In this document: piece by piece, positions 44,424 to 54,068 of the stretch
Numbering within the stretch: the stretch's first letter is position 1
Layout of the letters: the number at the start of each line of letters is the position of its first letter
NCBI RefSeq assembly: GCF_009467805.1
Contig: NZ_WIAY01000001.1
Location: 996,982 to 1,060,981 of the forward strand
Length of the DNA: 64,000 bases
Reading direction: 5' to 3'
Source of the DNA: Stenotrophomonas nematodicola
Lineage (GTDB): Bacteria; Pseudomonadota; Gammaproteobacteria; Xanthomonadales; Xanthomonadaceae
Notes under the pieces: model-generated
What the model saw: the letters and a program-made list of their open reading frames with translations, nothing else
The model's database searches: none
Told to the model about the DNA's origin: nothing
Program-made: the position numbers and the translations under genes

Positions 44424-45821
44424 TCAGACGTTGAGCAGCAGGAACTCGCGCTCCCACGAGCTGATGACGCGGAAGAAGGTCTCGTACTCCTTGCGCTTGA
44501 CCGAGACATAGGCCCGGCAGAAGCGCTCGCCAAGCATGTCGCGCAGTTCCGGGCAGCCCTCCAGCCCGTCCAGCGCCTCGCCCAGCGAGCGCGGCAGGTC
44601 GTAGCCCAGCTCCTTGGCGCTGCCGCCGATCGGCGCGGTCGGCGAGCCCTGCTCACGGATGCCGAGCAGGCCGGCCGCCAGCGTCGCGGCCATCGCCAGG
44701 TACGGGTTGGCGTCCGACCCGGCGAAGCGGCTCTCCACGCGCATGTTCTCCGGGGTGTCCATCGGCACGCGCAGCCCGCAGGTGCGGTTGTCAAAGCCCC
44801 AATGCACGTTGCTCGGCGACACCTCGCCGAACACCAGCCGACGGTACGAGTTCACGTTGGGGGCGAAGAACGCCATCGCCATCGGCACGTACTTCTGCAG
44901 GCCCGCCAGGTAGTGGCCGAAGATCGGACTGAAGTCCTCACCGCCGTTGTCGCCGCTGAAGACATTGTGGCCGTCGCTGATCCGTATCAGGCTCTGGTGG
45001 ATGTGCATGGCACTGCCCGGCTCGGTCTCCATCGGCTTGGCCAAGAAGGTGGCGTACACCCCGTGGCGCATCGCCGCCTCGCGCATGGTGCGCTTGAACA
45101 GGAATACCTGGTCGGCCAGGTCCATCGCATCGGCATGGGTGAAATTGACCTCCAGCTGCGCCGCACCGGATTCATGGATCAGCGTGTCCACGTCCAGCTT
45201 CATCGCATCGCAGTAGTCGTACATCAGGTCCAGGATGGGATCGAACTCGTTGACCGCATCGATGGAATAGGACTGGCGTGCGGTCTCCGGGCGCCCCGAG
45301 CGCCCGGCGGGCGGCAGCAGCGGGAAGTCCGGGTCGGTGTTCTTCTGCACCAGGAAGAACTCCAGCTCCGGTGCCACTACCGGGCGCAGGCCCAGTGCGG
45401 TGTAGCCGTCCAGCACCCGCCGCAGCACGTTGCGCGGGGCCAGTTCGTGCGGTTGGCCGGTCTTGGTGTAGCAGTCGTGGATCACCTGCGCGGTGGGATC
45501 GGTGGCCCACGGCACCATGCGGACCGTGTCCGGGTCCGGGCGCAGGATCATGTCCGAATCCGACGGCGAGGTCAGTTCGTAGTAGTCGTCGGGGAACTCG
45601 CCGGTCACGGTGGTGGCGAAGATGCCCTCGGGCAGGCGCGTGCCGTAGTCGTGGGAGAACTTGTCAGCCGGGATGATCTTGCCGCGCGCATTGCCGGTGA
45701 TGTCCGGCACCAGGCACTCCACTTCGGTGATGCGCCGGTCCTTGAGCCAGCGCAACAGCACGCTCTCCTGCGGGACGGGCGGCGTGGCGGATTTCTTGCG
45801 CGAGCGCGTTCGGGTGGTCAT
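44424..45821 (-). CDS. puuA: Gamma-glutamylputrescine synthetase
   Basis: Glutamine-synthetase-family ligase that couples glutamate to putrescine with ATP, the entry step of the Puu pathway. The 465 residues contain the catalytic regions VAPELEFFLV, SGAAQLEVNFTHAD, GSAMHIHQSL, the ATP-site FAPNVNSYRRLV and NRTCGLRVP. The N-terminus is basic (MTTRTRSRKK). The ATG overlaps the puuD stop (ATGA). Assignment as PuuA rather than a true glutamine synthetase rests on neighbouring puuD, puuB and pot genes and on the absence of the GlnA adenylylation Tyr motif. Confidence 0.9.
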   Translation of the reverse strand: MTTRTRSRKKSATPPVPQESVLLRWLKDRRITEVECLVPDITGNARGKIIPADKFSHDYGTRLPEGIFATTVTGEFPDDYYELTSPSDSDMILRPDPDTVRMVPWATDPTAQVIHDCYTKTGQPHELAPRNVLRRVLDGYTALGLRPVVAPELEFFLVQKNTDPDFPLLPPAGRSGRPETARQSYSIDAVNEFDPILDLMYDYCDAMKLDVDTLIHESGAAQLEVNFTHADAMDLADQVFLFKRTMREAAMRHGVYATFLAKPMETEPGSAMHIHQSLIRISDGHNVFSGDNGGEDFSPIFGHYLAGLQKYVPMAMAFFAPNVNSYRRLVFGEVSPSNVHWGFDNRTCGLRVPMDTPENMRVESRFAGSDANPYLAMAATLAAGLLGIREQGSPTAPIGGSAKELGYDLPRSLGEALDGLEGCPELRDMLGERFCRAYVSVKRKEYETFFRVISSWEREFLLLNV

Positions 45822-46576
45822 GACCGGTCTGCTGTAGAGGAGTAGCGGCGACAAGCATCGCCGAAGGCACGGAAAATACTGTGATAGAACGCATCGCTGG
45901 CGACACGCCATTCCGGGTGCCACTGTACGCCGAGGACGAAATGATGCGTGGGACTGCGCGCGGCTTCGACCAGCCCGTCCGGCGCCCGCGCCTCGACCTG
46001 CAGCCCCGGCGCGAGCCGCGCGATGCCCTGCCCGTGCACCGAGTTGACCCTCGCCGTCTCCGCACCCGCCCAGCCGGCCAGCCAACCGCCCGGTGTGAGC
46101 ACGACAGCGTGGGCCGGCCCGTACTGCACGTCGACCGTGGCAGCGGGGTCTTCACGATGGTCGAGCATGCCCGGCACCCGCTGCAGCCGTGGGTGCAGGC
46201 TGCCCCCCAGCGCGACATTGAGCTCCTGGAAGCCGCGGCAGATCGCCAGCACCGGCAGGTCACGCGCCAGCGCCGCCTGCAGCAGCGCGAACGCGTTGGC
46301 ATCGCGCGCCGGGTCGTGCGGGTTGCCAGGCCAGGACGGTGGGCCATCGTAGTGACGGGGGTCGATGTTGCTGACCGCGCCGGTCAGCAGCAGCCCCTGC
46401 AGGCGGTCCAGCCAGGGGCTGGCCGGCAAGGCGGGGTGCAGGCTGGGCAGCAGCACCGGCACCACGCCAGCCGCCTGGACCAGCGCCTGCACATACTTTT
46501 CGCCCGCCATCGCAAACCGGTGATGGCCCAGCTGCAGGCTGTCGGTGGGCAGGCCGACCCAGGGTGACGGGTCCAT
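45818..46576 (-). CDS. puuD: Gamma-glutamyl-gamma-aminobutyrate hydrolase
   Basis: Class I glutamine-amidotransferase-like hydrolase that releases GABA and glutamate from gamma-glutamyl-GABA. The 252-residue protein has the nucleophile C113 in LAICRGFQELNV and the His-Glu pair in GVQWHPEW near the C-terminus. The oxyanion segment LLTGAVSNIDPRHY is also present. ATG 46576 (MDPSPWVGLPTD) sits at the expected N-terminal strand. It overlaps puuA by four bases and is the first gene of the minus-strand chain puuD-puuA-potFGHI. Confidence 0.93.
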   Translation of the reverse strand: MDPSPWVGLPTDSLQLGHHRFAMAGEKYVQALVQAAGVVPVLLPSLHPALPASPWLDRLQGLLLTGAVSNIDPRHYDGPPSWPGNPHDPARDANAFALLQAALARDLPVLAICRGFQELNVALGGSLHPRLQRVPGMLDHREDPAATVDVQYGPAHAVVLTPGGWLAGWAGAETARVNSVHGQGIARLAPGLQVEARAPDGLVEAARSPTHHFVLGVQWHPEWRVASDAFYHSIFRAFGDACRRYSSTADRS

Positions 46577-46717
46577 GCATCGTGCTCGGATGACCTGGCT
46601 GCACGGTACGCCGACGCGCGCGGGCCACGCAAGCGCGACCTCCACGATGCGTTGCCGGCGTTGCTGGCATGCTGTGCGCATGACTGACGCCCCCTCCCTT
46701 CCCTGCCGGTGCCGCGC

Positions 46718-48004
46718 ATGAGCAGCACCGCCGTCGCGCATGCGCCGAGCTGGTACGCCGACAGCGTGCCGGACGTGGCCGTGCATGCGCCGCTGCATGG
46801 CGACCATGTCGCCGACGTCTGCGTGCTGGGTGCCGGCTACACCGGCCTGTCCGCCGCGCTCGCGCTGGCCGGGCGCGGCTATCGGGTGATCGTGCTCGAA
46901 GCGCAGCGCGTCGGCTGGGGCGCGTCCGGACGCAATGGTGGCCAGGCCATCGTCGGCTATGGCTGTGAAGTGGACACCTTGGAACGCCTGGTCGGCCCGG
47001 CCGATGCCCGCCTGCTGTTCGATTTTTCGCGCGACGGCATGCGCCTGCTGCGCGATCGACTCCAGCGCCACCAGATCCAGTGCGACTGGCGGGACGGCCA
47101 TGCCAGCGTGCCGATCAACGCCCGCCAGGAACGCGGGCTGCGCGCGGGCCTGGTCGCACTGGCCGAACGCTACGATTATCCGCTGCAGTGGTGGGACCGC
47201 AGCCAGCTCCAGCAGCAGCTGGACAGTCCGCGCTATCGCGGGGCGATGTTCGATGCTGCCAGCGGCCACCTGCATCCGCTGGCCTATGCGCAGGGCCTGG
47301 CACGCGCGGCGGCATGCGCCGGCGCGGTCATCCACGAGCACTCGCCGGTGCTGCGGCTGGAACGGGGCACGCGCCCGCGGCTGCGCACTGCCGCCGGCAG
47401 CGTCAGCGCCAGCCATGTGGTGATCGCCGGCAACGCCCTGCTGCAGGGCATCGCGCCGGCGCAGGAAGCACGGATCATGCCGGTGGGCACCTATATCGGT
47501 GCCTCGCAGGTACTGGGGAAGGCCCGCGCGCAGGCCCTGATCCGCAACGACATGGCGGTGGCCGACGTGAGCTGGGCGCTGGATTACTTCCGTCTCAGCC
47601 ACGACCACCGGCTGCTGTTCGGCGGCCGGGCCAGCTACTCGGCGCTGCCGCCGCCGGGCCTGCGCGGCGTGATGACGCGGCGCATGCACCAGGTGTTTCC
47701 GCAGCTGGCCGATGTGGAAATGGACTATGTCTGGGGCGGCCTGGTGGATATCACCCGCAACCGCGCGCCCGACTGGGGGCGCCTGGACCCCACGGTGTAT
47801 TACGCGCAGGGCTTCTCCGGCCACGGCGTGGCGGCCGCGGGGCTGGCCGGCGTGATATTGGCCGAGGCCATCGCGGGGCAGTCGGAACGGCTGGACGTGT
47901 TTGCCCGTATCCCGCACCGCCGCTTCCCGGGTGGGCGTGCGCTGCGCACCCCGCTGCTGGTGGCGGCGATGTCCTGGTACAAGCTGCGCGACGCGTTGTG
48001 GTGA
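46718..48004 (+). CDS. puuB: Gamma-glutamylputrescine oxidase-like FAD oxidoreductase
   Basis: DAO-family flavoenzyme expected to oxidise gamma-glutamylputrescine to the aldehyde. The 428 residues begin after a short tail with the FAD-binding motif VCVLGAGYTGLSAALALAGRGYRVIVLEA, then GWGASGRNGGQ, and end with the FAD-domain signature YYAQGFSGHGVAAAGLAG. The opening HAPSWYADS is typical of PuuB/OrdL-type proteins. It is divergent from puuD over 141 bases. GTG at 46709 is an alternative start. Confidence 0.9.
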   Translation: MSSTAVAHAPSWYADSVPDVAVHAPLHGDHVADVCVLGAGYTGLSAALALAGRGYRVIVLEAQRVGWGASGRNGGQAIVGYGCEVDTLERLVGPADARLLFDFSRDGMRLLRDRLQRHQIQCDWRDGHASVPINARQERGLRAGLVALAERYDYPLQWWDRSQLQQQLDSPRYRGAMFDAASGHLHPLAYAQGLARAAACAGAVIHEHSPVLRLERGTRPRLRTAAGSVSASHVVIAGNALLQGIAPAQEARIMPVGTYIGASQVLGKARAQALIRNDMAVADVSWALDYFRLSHDHRLLFGGRASYSALPPPGLRGVMTRRMHQVFPQLADVEMDYVWGGLVDITRNRAPDWGRLDPTVYYAQGFSGHGVAAAGLAGVILAEAIAGQSERLDVFARIPHRRFPGGRALRTPLLVAAMSWYKLRDALW

Positions 48005-48144
48005 TCGGAGGTGATCGCGCGCAGTTTCCCGTCGCGATTGCAACCGCTGGAAACTGCCGATACTGTCCCGTTCTCCGGGAATGCCGTCTGGATGGATTCT
48101 CCGCCGCGACGGAAGACCGGCCTCATACGACACGCCGGGGCGTC

Positions 48145-48264
48145 GCACGATGGGACTGGTGGAGAAACGGACGTCAACTGAACCTGCGCATTCGGCCCGC
48201 TGGCCTCGCTCTGGCCGCGGTATATGCCCTCGCCTGCCGGAGCGCACGTCATCGGCCTATATAC
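48145..48264 (+). pseudogene. Relic of the 5' end of the MASE1 gene
   Basis: Translation gives RWDWWRNGRQLNLRIRPAG and on to LALAAVYALACRSAR, which aligns with residues 1-34 of the next gene (RGEWWKDGLQLKLHIRPVG, LALAVVYAFACWGAR). The GTG start has become GCA and no continuation is recognisable beyond 48,264. The rest of the 466-base gap (48,005-48,470) holds no gene I can support. Confidence 0.7.
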
Positions 48265-48470
48265 CCACGTGCGCTGCGGCAACCCGCAGAGAAAATAGAG
48301 ACGCAAATCACACTCAAGGCCGAATGCTGCGCCGCGTCTGCTGAAACCCACGGTCACCGCAATCCGGCAACTGTCCTGCGCAATTGCATAATCCTTCCCG
48401 TGTGGATACCGTCCACTCATAGTGTATTGCGCCGCATGGATGTTGACGGGGCACGGACAGGAGGGAAGGC

Positions 48471-50066
48471 GTGCGAGGCGAATGGTGGAAAGATGGTCTT
48501 CAGCTGAAGCTGCACATCCGCCCGGTCGGACTTGCTCTCGCAGTTGTGTATGCCTTTGCATGCTGGGGCGCGCGCAAGCTGTCCCTCGACCAGTTCTACC
48601 TGCCTGCGGGCATACGGGTGGCCGCGCTGCTGCTCTGCCCGCCACGCCTTTGGCCTTACCTGTTCCTCGGCGAATACGCCTACTTTGCCCAGATGCGTTA
48701 CCCGATGGTGGAAAAGTACGGGCTGATCTGGGTGATACTCGCTTCCGTCTCCCTGATGCCCACAGTGGCACTGATCGTACGACTGCATCGCCGCATGATG
48801 GCCGCCACCACCCAGGTCTGGCTGCTCTCGGTTGGCGCGGCATCGGCCGTCGCCGTTACATCGTTGAACCTGGCGCTGATGCACCTGCTCTGGCCGACAC
48901 CGGATGTGCCGCTGCTGGCCGGCGCAGCGCGCTACATCGTGGGAGACTTCATCGGCATCCTGACGGTGGTCCCGCTTGCCCTGCTCTGGGCATTGAGACG
49001 CGCGGAGCCCGCACGGACGGGCCGTTTCCTGACGCCGAGCATCATTGCGGTGGCGGTAATGATCCTGATCGGCATCTCCTCGTCGCTGATTCCAGCAGAA
49101 TCGGCGACCGCCAAGACCGGCATGCAGCTGTTGTTGGCACTACCGGCCATAGCACTTACCTGCCTGCTTGGGTGGCGTGGAGCGGCGCTGGCCGTTCCAT
49201 CACTCAATCTCATCATCGGGCTGACGACACCCAAGCCGCATCCTTTGGCGTTTGATCCGACGACCTTCACGTCGCAGATGGTCCTGGCTGTGGCCGGCAT
49301 CGCCCTTCTTCTGTTCGGGTCGCGCATCACGCACTACTATCATCGCTACCGGATCCATGAAGACGGGGCGGGAAAGGCCATAAAGCTGGCCCGCAATTCA
49401 CATATCGCGACCGAGAATGGCCTGCGCGAACGTGCGCTTCACCTGAAGAAGCTCGGCGACGGCATTGATGTGTCGCTCAAAGAAGTGGTGAACTGGCTGA
49501 AACTGCACGGCCACAATGAAATAGCAGGCAGGCTGTTGAACACGGCAACAGTACATTCACGACTGTTCCGTGCGCAGGCAAGCATGGTCTATCCCACCAC
49601 ACTGGATCAGCTGGGCCTGTACGTCGCGCTGCAGGCCGGCGGCGTGCGTGAATCCTGGGATCTGAGCAATCGGGTGACCCGGCCTCGCCTGGAAGGCGAC
49701 CCGTGCCTCCTGAGCACCGGGCTGCAACTGGCCGCCTATCGGGGAACCACTGAAGCGGTTTCCATGCTGCTCGAGCACGAGTACGGACAGATAACGGTCC
49801 GGGCCCGCTGCGGGCGCTTCGGGCCCCGGCGGGGAATCCTCGTTGTCGTCGCACTGCTCGATCCGGCACACACGCTGTCTGAAACAACCGTTACCAGGGT
49901 CGATGAGCATCTGGCCGGCCTGCCGCTTGCCTACGGCGGCCTTGTGCAGTGCCGCCGCAATCGGATCAGGATCGTGCTGACGGAGCCATCGACGCGCACA
50001 CCCGCCAGAGCGGCAGACCTCCCCCAGCAGCACTGGGTTCGGGAGAGTCTCCGGTCTGGTCAATAG
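48471..50066 (+). CDS. MASE1-type membrane sensor with degenerate kinase-like C-terminus
   Basis: 531 residues. The first 300 or so carry about eight hydrophobic helices of MASE1 type (for example GLIWVILASVSLMPTVALIV, IVGDFIGILTVVPLALLWAL). A helical stretch (GLRERALHLKKLGDGIDVSL) and a region laid out like a histidine-kinase ATPase domain follow, YPTTLDQLGLYVALQ ... LSTGLQLAAYRGTTEAVSMLLEH ... ITVRARCGRFGPRRGILVVV. The phospho-acceptor His and the N-box Asn are not evident, so kinase activity is doubtful. GTG 48471 is chosen because AGGAGGG lies just upstream. The codon mix looks less GC-rich than that of its neighbours. Confidence 0.75.
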   Translation: MRGEWWKDGLQLKLHIRPVGLALAVVYAFACWGARKLSLDQFYLPAGIRVAALLLCPPRLWPYLFLGEYAYFAQMRYPMVEKYGLIWVILASVSLMPTVALIVRLHRRMMAATTQVWLLSVGAASAVAVTSLNLALMHLLWPTPDVPLLAGAARYIVGDFIGILTVVPLALLWALRRAEPARTGRFLTPSIIAVAVMILIGISSSLIPAESATAKTGMQLLLALPAIALTCLLGWRGAALAVPSLNLIIGLTTPKPHPLAFDPTTFTSQMVLAVAGIALLLFGSRITHYYHRYRIHEDGAGKAIKLARNSHIATENGLRERALHLKKLGDGIDVSLKEVVNWLKLHGHNEIAGRLLNTATVHSRLFRAQASMVYPTTLDQLGLYVALQAGGVRESWDLSNRVTRPRLEGDPCLLSTGLQLAAYRGTTEAVSMLLEHEYGQITVRARCGRFGPRRGILVVVALLDPAHTLSETTVTRVDEHLAGLPLAYGGLVQCRRNRIRIVLTEPSTRTPARAADLPQQHWVRESLRSGQ

Positions 50067-50074
50067 GAAGACCG

Positions 50075-50120
50075 GTTCCCGGTGTGCGGGAACGGATGCT
50101 GCCGCGTATCACGCGGCAGC
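50075..50120. terminator. Two tandem hairpins between convergent genes
   Basis: GTTCCCG-GTGTG-CGGGAAC (50075-50093) and GCTGCCGCG-TATCA-CGCGGCAGC (50098-50120), both perfect. They lie between the convergent MASE1 gene and the small exported-protein gene and can stop transcription from both sides. No U-tract. Confidence 0.65.
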
Positions 50121-50148
50121 GCGTCATGGCCACATGCGCCCCGGAACG

Positions 50149-50586
50149 CTATGGCTGCTGGTCTGCGACCTCTACCGACCAGACGGCATCGGCGCCATGA
50201 CCGTAACGAACCAGCGTAAAGCCGGCTCCCCGATAAACCTCGGACCTGGCTGCGTTCGCCGGAGTCTGGACCCGTTGCAGTGGCAACGACACACGGGCCG
50301 GGCTTTCGCCAGCGGGCAGCGTCCAGAACGCGTCATCCGCACGTCCAATGATCAACTGCACCCGTCCAACGAGATCGTTGACCTGGAAGTACGAGATGCC
50401 ATCACGCTGGAACCCGTACACCCGCCACTCCGGGTCGAGACTCAGGTTGACGGCAACTGGATGCGTCTGGCCCAGCCCACTTCTTGCCAGGGGAGCCCCG
50501 TGACCATCAGACTGAGCCAACGCCAACGCCGGAACCACCGCCAGAATCACGCTGGCCACGGCACTACCTATACGTAGAAAAGGCAC
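50149..50586 (-). CDS. Small exported protein of unknown function
   Basis: 145 residues from a GTG start at 50586, chosen because an excellent AGGAGG lies five bases upstream and the product then begins with a clean signal peptide (MPFLRIGSAVASVILAVVPALALA). The mature part has DPEWRVYGFQRDGISYFQVND and DDAFWTLPAGESPARVSLPLQ, suggesting a small beta-rich domain. The longer open frame to 50670 has no ribosome-binding site. Function not recognised. It lies tail to tail with the MASE1 gene and is divergent from the diguanylate cyclase. Confidence 0.7.
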   Translation of the reverse strand: MPFLRIGSAVASVILAVVPALALAQSDGHGAPLARSGLGQTHPVAVNLSLDPEWRVYGFQRDGISYFQVNDLVGRVQLIIGRADDAFWTLPAGESPARVSLPLQRVQTPANAARSEVYRGAGFTLVRYGHGADAVWSVEVADQQP

Positions 50587-50802
50587 GTCCACCTCCTGAT
50601 TGGGGCCAATGAAAACATCGCTTGGCATATTACCTGCGCATCGTCCCGATATCGAACCGGAATGGCGCAATTGTCCTGCTGGCCCTGCCTGCCGGCGGAC
50701 CGATGGTCATCATGCTCCTGGTCCCGCCTTGCGTCGCGCCTAAAGTTTCATATGAAATGGCCGCTATCCCTGCCGACCCACTCGACTCCGAGCGTACGCC
50801 TC

Positions 50803-52155
50803 ATGCCGGCACTGTTGCAGGGCGCTTTCGACAGCGACCCCGGTGATGCTTTGCCCCAGCGGATCCTGCTGGTGGAGAACTCGCGAACGTTCACCAGCAT
50901 GCTGCGCGAAGCGATCGAGCAGCGCCTGGAGCTACCGGTGTCGGTGGCCACCAGCCTGGCCGAGGCGGGCCGGCTGCTGGACGAGGAACAGGGCTGGTTC
51001 CTGGTCCTGACCGGGCTGGTGCTCGCCGATGGCGACCGCGATGGAGTGGTGGAGTTCTTCCTGTCGCGCGGGCTGCCCACGGTGGTGGTCAGCGGCGTCT
51101 ACGACGAAGACCTGCGCAAGCGTGTGCTGCAGCAGCAGATCATCGACTACGTGTTGAAGAACACGCCCGGCAGCATCGACTATCTCGTGTGGCTGGTGCA
51201 GCGGCTGGAGCGCAACCGGCGCATCGCCGCGCTGGTGGTGGACGACTCGCTATCGGCGCGGATGTACGCCGCCTCCCTGCTGCGCATGTACGGCCACGAC
51301 GTATACGAGGCCGCCGACGGTGCCGAGGGACTGAAGGCGATCGAGGCGCATCCGGCGATCCGCCTGGCGGTGGTGGACCAGGAAATGCCTGGCATGGAAG
51401 GCGTGGAGTTCACCCGCCGCCTGCGCACGCTGCGCTCGCGCGACAAGGTCGCGGTGATCGGCATTTCCGGCAACACCGATCCGTCGCTGATTCCACGCTT
51501 CCTCAAGAACGGCGCCAATGACTTCCTGCGCAAGCCATTTTCGCGCGAGGAGTTCTTCTGCCGCGTCTCGCAGAACGTGGACCAGCTGGAGCTGATCGGC
51601 ACCCTGCAGGACCTGGCCACGCGCGATTTCCTCACCGGGCTGCCCAACCGCCGCTGCTTCCTGGAACAGAGCCAGCGCCAGCTGCCGCAACTGCACCTGG
51701 ACGGCGAACAGGTGGCGGTGGCGATGATCGACATCGACCATTTCAAGCACATCAACGACACCCACGGCCACGAGGCCGGCGACGATGCGCTGCGTGCGGT
51801 GGCCGCTGCGGTCGCCGCCCACGCGCGCGACCAGGACCTGATCGCGCGGTTCGGCGGGGAGGAGTTCTGCCTGCTCGTGCCGGGGCTGGACCAGGAGGCG
51901 GCTTTGACCTACTTCGAGCGCCTGCGCCAGGCGATCGCCGCGCTGGAAGTGAACCTGGGCGAGACGACCCTGCGCATGACCGTCAGCATCGGGCTGTGCT
52001 GCCTGCGCCCGCAGCACGATTCGCTGCACCGGCTGATCTCCGAAGCCGATCGCCAGCTCTACCTGGCCAAGGCCGGCGGCCGCAACCGGGTCAACTGCAC
52101 CACGGTCGCGACCAGTGCCGGCGCCCGCGCGTGCGAACCCGCGCTGGCGCCTTGA
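50803..52155 (+). CDS. Diguanylate cyclase with two receiver domains
   Basis: 450 residues: receiver 1 (about 18-140), receiver 2 (about 145-265) and GGDEF (about 275-435). Receiver 2 keeps the phospho-acceptor D192 in [10 protein letters not shown] and Lys in FLRKPF. Receiver 1 has Gly71 where the acceptor Asp is expected ([10 protein letters not shown]), so it is a pseudo-receiver. The GGDEF active site is GGEEF at 351-355, preceded by the inhibitory-site RDQD at 342-345, so an active, product-inhibited cyclase is predicted. ATG 50803 precedes the conserved start; the longer open frame is not conserved sequence. A separate kinase must phosphorylate it. Confidence 0.93.
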   Translation: MPALLQGAFDSDPGDALPQRILLVENSRTFTSMLREAIEQRLELPVSVATSLAEAGRLLDEEQGWFLVLTGLVLADGDRDGVVEFFLSRGLPTVVVSGVYDEDLRKRVLQQQIIDYVLKNTPGSIDYLVWLVQRLERNRRIAALVVDDSLSARMYAASLLRMYGHDVYEAADGAEGLKAIEAHPAIRLAVVDQEMPGMEGVEFTRRLRTLRSRDKVAVIGISGNTDPSLIPRFLKNGANDFLRKPFSREEFFCRVSQNVDQLELIGTLQDLATRDFLTGLPNRRCFLEQSQRQLPQLHLDGEQVAVAMIDIDHFKHINDTHGHEAGDDALRAVAAAVAAHARDQDLIARFGGEEFCLLVPGLDQEAALTYFERLRQAIAALEVNLGETTLRMTVSIGLCCLRPQHDSLHRLISEADRQLYLAKAGGRNRVNCTTVATSAGARACEPALAP

Positions 52156-52225
52156 TCGAGATCAACGCGGCCTGGCCGCGTCGTGCCTAGAGTCGTGCCC
52201 AGTTGAAAAGCACAGGGAACGCATC

Positions 52226-52687
52226 ATGGCACTTCTGGTCTGGCAGGACGATCTCAACATCGGGATCGAGGTCATCGACCACCAGCACATGCGCATCGTG
52301 GAGATGCTCAACCACCTGCATGTCGCGCAGAAGAGCCTGGAGCGACTGGCCGTCGCCGAGGTGATCGACGAGCTGGTGGACTACACCATGTCGCACTTCG
52401 CTTTCGAGGAAGAGCTGATGGAGGAAGCCGGCTATCCGTTCTGCGCCGCGCACAAGCGCGTGCACGAGATCTTCGGCAAGCGGGTGGCCGAGTACCGGCT
52501 GCGTTTCCAGGCCGGCGAGGACATCACCGATGAACTGCGCACAATGCTGTCGCGCTGGCTGTTCAACCACATCCGTGGCGACGACAAGGCCTATGCGCCG
52601 CAGGTCAAGCAGCACCTCAACCAGTTCGCCCGCGAGCACCAGCAGGGCAGTTGGCTGGGCCGCACGCTCAAGCGCTTCTTCGGCTGA
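52226..52687 (+). CDS. Bacteriohemerythrin
   Basis: 153-residue four-helix protein with a non-haem di-iron site that binds oxygen. The ligand set is visible: H19 in DHQH, H57 and E61 in HFAFEEE, H76 and H80 in HKRVHE, H115 and D119 in HIRGDD. AGGGAAC precedes ATG 52226. It follows the diguanylate cyclase by 70 bases on the same strand and may serve as oxygen sensor or store; hemerythrins are often found with chemotaxis or cyclic-di-GMP genes. The stop directly abuts the stop of the convergent transporter gene. Confidence 0.95.
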   Translation: MALLVWQDDLNIGIEVIDHQHMRIVEMLNHLHVAQKSLERLAVAEVIDELVDYTMSHFAFEEELMEEAGYPFCAAHKRVHEIFGKRVAEYRLRFQAGEDITDELRTMLSRWLFNHIRGDDKAYAPQVKQHLNQFAREHQQGSWLGRTLKRFFG

Positions 52688-53962
52688 TCAGCGCGCCCGC
52701 CGGCCCATCGCCAGCAGCGCGACGATGGTGACCAGCGCGGTGAGGCAGAGGTAGTAGCCCACCGCGACCAGGCCGAAGCGTTCGGCCAGCCAGGTGGCCA
52801 CGTACGGCGCGGGTGCAGCGCCCAGAATGCCGGCCAGGTTGAACGACAACGACGCGCCGGTGTAGCGCACCTGCACCGGGTAGATTTCAGCCAGGAAGGT
52901 GCCGCAGGGGCCGTAGGTCAGCCCCATCAGGAACAGGCCCAGCGACAGGAAGACGAGCACCATCCACGGGCTGCCGGCCTGGAACAGCGGCGCGAACAAC
53001 ACGCCGAACGCCAGAATCAGGCCGCTGGCAACGATCATCGTCCGGCGCGTGCCCCAGCGGTCGCCGTAGCGCGCGGACAACGGGATGCCGGCGGCGAAGA
53101 ACAGGATGCCGGCCATCTGCAGCAGCAGGAAATCCTCGCGTGCATAGTGCAGCACGGTCGTGCCGTAGCCGAGGGTGAACACGGTCATCAGGTAGAACAG
53201 CACGAAGGTGGCGAACGCGCCCAGCGTGCCCAGCAGCAGGGTCATCGGATGCGCGGAGATGACCGTCCACATCGGCAGGCGCACCCGTTCGTTGCGGTCC
53301 AGTGCGGCCTGGAACTGCGGCGTCTCGTGGATGTTCAGGCGCACCCACAGCCCGACCGCGACCAGCAGCGAACTGGCCAGGAATGGCACGCGCCAGCCCC
53401 ACTGCAGGAAGTCGGCATCGCTCATCGCGCGTCCGAGCAGCAGGAATACGCCGGCCGACAGCAGGAAGCCCAGCGGCGCGCCCAGCTGCGGAAACATGCC
53501 GTACCAGGCGCGCTTGCCAGGCGGCGCGTTCTCGGTCGCCAGCAGTACTGCCCCGCCCCACTCTCCGCCCAGCCCGAGGCCCTGGCCGAACCGGCACAGT
53601 GCCAGCAGCGCGGGCGCCCACAGGCCGATGCTGGCATGCGTGGGCAGCACACCGATCAGTACCGTGGATACGCCCATCGTGAGCAGCGCGGCGACCAGCG
53701 TGGCCTTGCGCCCGATGCGGTCGCCGTAGTGGCCGAACACCGCCGAGCCGACCGGCCGCGCGATGAACGCCACCGCGAAGGTCGCCAGCGACTGCAGCAG
53801 GGCCGCACCATCGCTGCTGTCGGGGAAGAACAGGTGCGGAAACACCAGCACCGCCGCCGTGGCGTAGATGTAGAAATCGAAGAACTCGATGGTGGTGCCG
53901 ATCAGGCTGGCCAGCAGCACACGGCGGGGCGAATTGACGGCAGGCGCGGCAGGAGTCGACAT
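52688..53962 (-). CDS. MFS transporter, metabolite:H+ symporter family
   Basis: 424 residues with twelve predicted membrane helices. The family signature is ASLIGTTIEFFDFYIYATAA in helix 1, then RPVGSAVFGHYGDRIGRK and FGQGLGLGGEWGGA, typical of the MHS group that includes proline/betaine, shikimate and 2-oxoglutarate transporters. The substrate cannot be told from the sequence; in this locus an organic acid or amino acid is reasonable. ATG 53962 is preferred to an in-frame GTG at 53971. It lies 106 bases from the puuC-like gene on the same strand. Confidence 0.92.
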   Translation of the reverse strand: MSTPAAPAVNSPRRVLLASLIGTTIEFFDFYIYATAAVLVFPHLFFPDSSDGAALLQSLATFAVAFIARPVGSAVFGHYGDRIGRKATLVAALLTMGVSTVLIGVLPTHASIGLWAPALLALCRFGQGLGLGGEWGGAVLLATENAPPGKRAWYGMFPQLGAPLGFLLSAGVFLLLGRAMSDADFLQWGWRVPFLASSLLVAVGLWVRLNIHETPQFQAALDRNERVRLPMWTVISAHPMTLLLGTLGAFATFVLFYLMTVFTLGYGTTVLHYAREDFLLLQMAGILFFAAGIPLSARYGDRWGTRRTMIVASGLILAFGVLFAPLFQAGSPWMVLVFLSLGLFLMGLTYGPCGTFLAEIYPVQVRYTGASLSFNLAGILGAAPAPYVATWLAERFGLVAVGYYLCLTALVTIVALLAMGRRAR

Positions 53963-54068
53963 CGGACACACGAAAAGGGGCAGCTGCCGGATTCTGCCAC
54001 GCCCGTTGCCTGCGGCGGGACGATGGTTGCAGACGTGACTGTCCGCCGCCGGCGCCCGCCGCGGCGGT

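Noticed and set aside
46577..46717. GCATCGTG / CACGATGC inverted repeat between puuD and puuB
   Set aside because: The eight-base arms are 58 bases apart, which is expected by chance in this composition and unlike a regulator site.
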